From Bolinopsis microptera (Eukaryota; Ctenophora; Tentaculata; Lobata; Bolinopsidae): 64,000 nucleotides of DNA. Below the pieces are notes generated by a model, which was given only the letters and a program-made list of their open reading frames with translations, was not told where the DNA came from and made no database searches. Numbering within the stretch: the stretch's first letter is position 1; each line of letters starts with the position of its first letter. Both the position numbers and the translations under genes were made by a program. Positions 58,936 to 64,000 of this stretch are shown here, piece after piece. The DNA is taken from contig NC_087080.1 of assembly GCF_026151205.1 (NCBI RefSeq), positions 15,199,337-15,263,336 on the forward strand, written 5' to 3'.

Positions 58936-59022
58936 ATTTGAACTAATTACAACATCAGGAAAATACCTAATAGTAAAACTTTTACTATTAGGTATTTTCC
59001 TGATGTTGTAATTAGTTCAAAT
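58936..59022. other. Perfect palindrome, 43-bp arms
   Basis: Two 43-bp arms are exact reverse complements around a single C at 58979. The left arm begins ATTTGAACTAATTACAACAT. I checked pairing base by base. Confidence 0.97.
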
Positions 59023-59118
59023 GCTAAAAGCAATATTATTATTATTGTGAATATGAATCAGAGACATTAGGATTGTCCTTCTTAGTACGTGCTATAAGTA
59101 TAAATATAAATGTTATTC

Positions 59119-59260
59119 GGTTCTTTTGCGATAGTGTAAACGCGATATCTAGCACCATCCAGCGACAACTAGCGCTGGATAGCGCTAGTTGTCGCCATTC
59201 AGCGTTATAGTTGTCGCTGAATGGCGCTAACTATCGCGTTTACACTATCGCAGAAGAACC
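59119..59260. mobile_element. 142-bp MITE (hAT-type target duplication)
   Basis: Ends GGTTCTTTTGCGATAGTGTA and, inverted, GGTTCTTCTGCGATAGTGTA continue to about 30 bp with one mismatch. The 8-bp duplication tgttattc is perfect at 59111-59118 and 59261-59268. The interior holds further nested inverted words (ccagcgacaactagcgctgg, ctagttgtcgcc). It is non-coding and depends on a transposase from elsewhere. Confidence 0.95.
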
Positions 59261-59268
59261 TGTTATTC

Positions 59269-60280
59269 TAACTCCCAAAATTGGGTCGTGGGATGGTATT
59301 TTTGAAGTTGTCTTGCAACTCCAAACCGTGCGACTCCGAACCGTACTAACGACCCTTTACAATAATGTTCATTCTCTAGTGAGAGGTTGTACATGAAGCA
59401 ATAACTCATAGCAACCCTTGATTACATGTTTTTTGTTTGCTGAAAGATAAGCTGCGTTGATGATATTTTCGAATACATACAAGATTCGAAATATTTTATC
59501 GTTTACAGTCAATAATAACTCGTGGTAACCATTATTGTTATTTAGGTCCACTCAATTCGCTAATTTAATAATCGTATCGTGACCTCTAGTCTTCAGTAGA
59601 TTTTTAGCAAGATATCGTACGTTCATGGCGTTTTCCGGATATTTTGTCTCGATGGTTGGCAAGGAAAAACCTCTCAGCGAGCCTACAAAGCCTAAGAATG
59701 GAGGTGAGTAAATTAAAATCGTAATGGTCATACAAAATAGAGGTAAGTGATTCGTGAAATTGTGGTGTACAACATTGTGTATAAGCTGCGATCTTACGGG
59801 TGACTTCCGCCACGGTGAATTAAGGAAAGTAAGTAACGAACAGCTTCTCGTACAATACAAATTATTTTTATCCCGCTCTAACATTGAACTTTAGTAGCCC
59901 AATGTACAATTATTACCCCCTAACTAGACGAGCTATGAAGGAATACAAGTTCGACATCCTAGTATGTGCCGACCGGCGACCTGAATTTTGACCTCTGAAT
60001 ACCATTACATCAGAGTTCATTCTTCCAATTAAGACTGACCAATCTTTTATTTTAATCATGCCATTAAAACTTCAGCGTCGTAGTTACTTAGGCCTATTTT
60101 CACTTAACTATAAACTATTTATGACGTACATTTCGTGTATTGCATTAATCTTGATGTTGAATTGGATGGTTTTTATGACGTTTGGTTGTTTAATTTAATG
60201 TTCCTTGAACATTCGGGAATGGCTTGTACTCAAACAGTATCAGGAAAACTGACGTGTGGGATTTGACCAGCTCTGGAAAA
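59269..60280. other. No gene recognised
   Basis: Short frames only. Confidence 0.5.
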
Positions 60281-60390
60281 CGTAAGTAACCGTAAGTAAT
60301 CGTAAGTAACCGTAAGTAATCGTAAGTAACCGTAAGTAATCGTAAGTAACCGTAAGTAATCGTAAGTAACCGTAAGTAATCGTATGTAAC
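60281..60390. repeat. CGTAAGTAAY decamer array
   Basis: Ten uninterrupted cgtaagtaac/cgtaagtaat units in strict alternation (a 20-bp higher-order unit) plus one variant. Each unit contains GTAAGT. Confidence 0.97.
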
Positions 60391-60664
60391 CGTAGAAGTT
60401 CAAGTAACCGTAGAAGTTCAAGTACCTTAGTCTCCATTAATTATTGAAACTCTGAGTATACACTATGATGTATATCTGAATTCTGAGCCATGTTATCGAA
60501 GGATCCATTTTAGAAAATTCATTGAGGCCAACCTGTAAAACATGCAAACATCATTAGTTCCATCATCGTTGAAATCGATGGTATTTATAGTAATCTAAGC
60601 AGTGTTAGTGTTAATATAATGGTTCGCCGAAATGGTACCCTCGGTTCTTGACGAATATAACGAT
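60391..60664. other. No gene recognised
   Basis: Short spacer between two simple repeats. Confidence 0.5.
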
Positions 60665-60750
60665 GACATGACATGACATGACATGACATGACATGACATG
60701 ACATGACATGACATGACATGACATGACATGACATGACATGACATGACATG
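60665..60750. repeat. CATGA pentamer array
   Basis: About seventeen perfect copies of acatg. The MetSerCysHisVal frame on the minus strand is the repeat translation. Confidence 0.97.
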
Positions 60751-63106
60751 ATTATTCGGAATATCATGCTTACCTACTGTTATCTATCATAACTCAATTA
60801 GGGATTAAGACAGCTGAAGTTAATGCTAGAAAATGTATCTTGATTCTAGAACTCCATCCTCTAATGCAGATAGAGGTGAAGATTAGTAAAAACGATGACT
60901 CTAATAAGCTGTCCATACCAGAAAGCTTCAGAACATTCAAATCTCAAATTTAAAGCCAAGGAAATAATGAAAAAACACATACACCAGCCAACTTTACATG
61001 TAAAGGAAGTCTTTATACTTACCCTGGTGTATTGTATGTACTATTTAATTGATTACATCAAGTAAAACGGGAAATGATATAGTTTATCACTATTACCTAT
61101 AATTATCTAATTATCAACTTGAACTCTGTGGAGGGCCACTCTGCGGAGGGCCACATGCCTAATTAAATACACGTGGCCGGGCTGGGCCCGAGAAAGCCAA
61201 GCCTTACTCTAGATCGATATCTGACCGTTTACATTGCACCATTTTACAGTTCAAAAGGACGTTTTTGGTGAAAAGTATAAACTAAATGACTTTTCAGATT
61301 TAAGTTTAGTATGGCGGGTGATTTGCAAACATCACCCTTTTTTGGAAATAGCTTTGTAAGTTTTTGAGGACAGCTCTACCGTGGGACCTTAGCTCCAGAG
61401 CCTAAAACAGCTGATTTATGTGGGGGATGGTCTCAAATTCCGACCAACACGATAGTAAGTAGTTCACCGATTATAAGTATCTATTAACTGATACATCGTA
61501 CCTTACCTGACATATTTATACTCGACGAAATTCCGGTAACCTGAATGATTTGGGAACGAAAATATGGGATTTTTCGCCGAAAACCAACTCATTTCGTACC
61601 CCAAATTAAATCATGGTATTTGGGGATTTTTTCATTCACAAAAATAAGACCCACTATTTGAGAAAATCAATAAAATAAAATATGAAAAATTACAAGCCAA
61701 TTTCTTCTTGATCTTCTTGATTTTCTGGTCCAGGGACGTTTCTCTCTCCAGTGTAGTCCCAGGCGCAATACTAGTGTTCATTTGTTAGATGAATCATATC
61801 ATATTGATAACTTAATATATTGATAGTAAATCGACAAAGTCGTAATTAAAGAAAATACGTGAAAAATAATTTGGGGGAAAAATGATGGTGGCCTAAATTC
61901 GGGTAGTCCGAAAATATGGTGTTTTCTTCGAAAAAAACCACCGACTCTCGTACCTTTTGTCTCGTAAGGTAATTAAACTTTTATGCCAATCGTTTTCTTT
62001 TTTGAGCTGAAGAAGTGGATATGGGTTTTGGCAGCTGCACCGAAAAAAAACTGAAAATACAGCGTAATTGATTTTTGAACACACGGTAAACACGGTAAAC
62101 CCTTTTTTTACAAAGAGAGATGCATAAATATTGGAATAATCGATTAATTCCTGGACGGCCAGAGTCAAACAGTCCTAGTGGCGTCTTTTTTTGCAATTGC
62201 TTTTCAGATTACAGCAAATCGAACTTCGCTTGCTTTTCTCTTTTCCAGTTTTCAGGCCGGCTGCTAATTGTTCTCGAACAGACTTCATTTTATCGCTCAT
62301 CACTTTGGTTCCAGTTAGTATTGGCCAATTTGGAGGCTCATGATAGGTTTAATTAAATGCTTCTTTGATAAAGCGATTCGTGTTTCACAGGCGAGAGATT
62401 TCTCCCACGGCAGAGATTCACACTGAAATCGCTCTCACCCATGTATGAAAAGATTTGAAGCATACAATGATGCACTTAGAAGGCTTTTCAAAAATGTTTA
62501 CTATTTGCGCTAACATCAAAATCCCAAATACCATGTTTAACTTTGAAAGCTTAAATTGCCAGAAATCCAGAAAATTGCAGCCCAACGGAAATCAGCAATC
62601 ATTTACTGGAAGTCGAAGTATCGATGTATCGTTTCCGTTTAGTGCGACCGCTTCTCCCTGTTTAAATTAACTGCTTAACGATGGATGCTCACTGCTCAAC
62701 CTGCAAAAATCGGATATTTCGTTGCAAAATCCATGGAATCCTTTTAAAAAGAAGCTTTAAAAGAGCTTTTTTATTTTAACTTATTTTGGTTCGATCAAAA
62801 GGACAATTTCTTTTGATACTGGAGGAGGACAGAGAAAGATATAAAAAAGAATCTCCAGCTTTAAGGAATCTTTTAGAATTTCTCTTAAACCCTGACTGGC
62901 AAGGATTCTAATTCCACAAAATGTGATACTCACAATGGAATTTAAGATCCTCAGAAGATCACGTTCAGATGTTACGTAAGCGAGCTTAGGGAAAGGGGTT
63001 TGAAAAAGCATAAGCTATCGTAATTTCTACACAAGAGCTGTGTATGGCTTACAGAAATGAGAAAGGGGAGGAGGGTCTAAAATAAATAAAACCTAGCTAA
63101 CCTAAT
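60751..63106. other. No gene recognised
   Basis: Two diverged stretches around 61560 and 61915 share wording (aatatgg..tttc..cgaaaa.ccaac/accgac..tcgtacc), hinting at an old local repeat. Frames on both strands lack domains. Confidence 0.45.
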
Positions 63107-63128
63107 AGTAATATGTGAACGACCCCTT
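63107..63128. repeat. Dispersed repeat end, copy 1
   Basis: taatatgtgaacgacccctt is matched at 63460-63480 (taatatgtgaacgacccct). Flanking gattacgtaat words in both orientations suggest a MITE family end, but boundaries are not resolved. Confidence 0.5.
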
Positions 63129-63247
63129 ACTAATGCAGGCGTAAGGCATGCATAACCAGTGAAGGATAGTTATATATGTACCAGTACATGTATTACGTAA
63201 TCAGCTGAGGGGGGCTGGGGGGTTTCCAAATGCTTACGGTTGATTAC

Positions 63248-63271
63248 GGGGGGGGGGGGGGGGGGGGGGGG
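63248..63271. repeat. 24-base G homopolymer
   Basis: An uninterrupted run of G embedded in tgattacg...tttggtcgttgattac. Other G runs lie at 63388-63404. Length is probably uncertain in the assembly. Confidence 0.85.
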
Positions 63272-63459
63272 TTTGGTCGTTGATTACGTAATAAAAATTT
63301 ACTTTTTTACTTTTTTACCCTCTAGAATAATAACAATTTGACAATATTTTAATTCAAGGCCATAATTAGGTAATATTGCTGTTAGGAGGGGAGGGGGGGG
63401 GGGGTTGGGTCTGGATTACGGTCGATTACGGAGGGGTAAAAATTGCTAAAATATTGATT

Positions 63460-63480
63460 ACGTAATATGTGAACGACCCC
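63460..63480. repeat. Dispersed repeat end, copy 2
   Basis: Direct-orientation match to 63107-63128, preceded by tgattacgtaa. Confidence 0.5.
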
Positions 63481-64000
63481 TAATATTACGTACGTATTCA
63501 CGATTATGCAGAAACATTTGGATGAGGCGGAGTGAGACTATTATCTTGAGCGAAAACAGGGATTAGCCCATAAAAACTACATAAACGACATAAGTACCGC
63601 AGTTAATCTTGAGTAAGCTGTCATGCATGTCAACAGAACCATGTCAGATCGGACCACCTCACCAATGCTTATAAGACAAATGTTCGATTGTAATGACTAA
63701 AAGTTTTTGAAGACCAGCTCGTTAGCTGGACAGTATGTGACAGAATGAGTTATCTTATTTACCTAGTAAACAAAACGTGAGATGGCATTGACTGTTCAAT
63801 TTGTCTACCTGATCTCCACGACCGAATCGTTCAATTCCGGAAAATATTTCACCAACAAAAATTCTTTGAGAAACCTTTGAGATGCCCTACGAGAATAATT
63901 CACGCCACTTGTATCACATTTAAAATCCATAAATCGAGTACATTGACCATGCCTCCACCGGCCCGGTTTAACAATAATTTGTCTACCGTTGTTTCCAAAT
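63481..64000. other. No gene recognised
   Basis: No supported feature up to the window edge. Confidence 0.5.

Overview
This is AT-rich, intron-bearing, repeat-dense DNA from a metazoan nuclear genome. The evidence is GT-AG introns with matching phases, secreted or membrane-type domains (LRR, Ig, Sushi-like), LINE and Ty3-type retroelements, hAT-like and TTAA-targeting DNA elements, tRNA-derived SINE heads, long microsatellites and CCCTAA-type telomere-like hexamers. Only two loci look like host protein genes in 64 kb. The mix suggests an early-branching invertebrate such as a cnidarian, but that is an inference from flavour and not a match I can verify.

Layout. 1-6200: unannotated sequence, two nested terminal-inverted-repeat (TIR) transposons (2702-3947 containing 2824-3684), GC-rich palindromic repeats and a LINE 3' fragment whose tail has become a minisatellite. 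6560-11000: a minus-strand LINE fragment, then 558-bp and about 1.2-kb tandem units that may hold minus-strand alternative exons. 11000-14200: minus-strand exons of a Sushi-like/extracellular-domain gene. One large exon is duplicated, and a TTAA-flanked element sits in the end of one copy. 14200-23500: SINE heads, LINE remnants, duplications, minisatellites, a hAT deletion derivative (21770-22557) and a second, empty-site copy of the 2702 element. 23560-31380: a LINE split by a 6-kb LTR retrotransposon (24222-30258), which is itself split by a reverse-oriented LINE end and a second insertion. 31700-33400: a 673-bp tandem duplication. 37.1-37.6 kb: a promoter-like cluster of CACGTG boxes. 38871-40916: a 2-kb TTAA element. 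42.1-44.0 kb: about 1.8 kb of ACTGACTC repeat. 46.8-47.4 kb: a hexamer array.

The most interesting locus is the plus-strand gene at 50203-55258. Eleven exons join in perfect phase into a predicted 712-residue protein: signal peptide, LRRNT, two LRRs, LRRCT, two Ig domains, one transmembrane helix, a complete U-box E3 ubiquitin-ligase domain and a Ser-rich tail. The ectodomain order resembles Trk receptors, but a U-box takes the place of a kinase. This receptor-ubiquitin-ligase architecture is the best candidate in the window for an undescribed system.

The 55.7-64 kb tail has no recognisable gene. It holds a perfect 43-bp-arm palindrome, a 142-bp MITE with a perfect 8-bp target duplication, splice-donor-like and pentamer repeats, and a 24-G run. 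All coordinates were read by eye. Exon models rest on splice signals and phase, with no transcript evidence.
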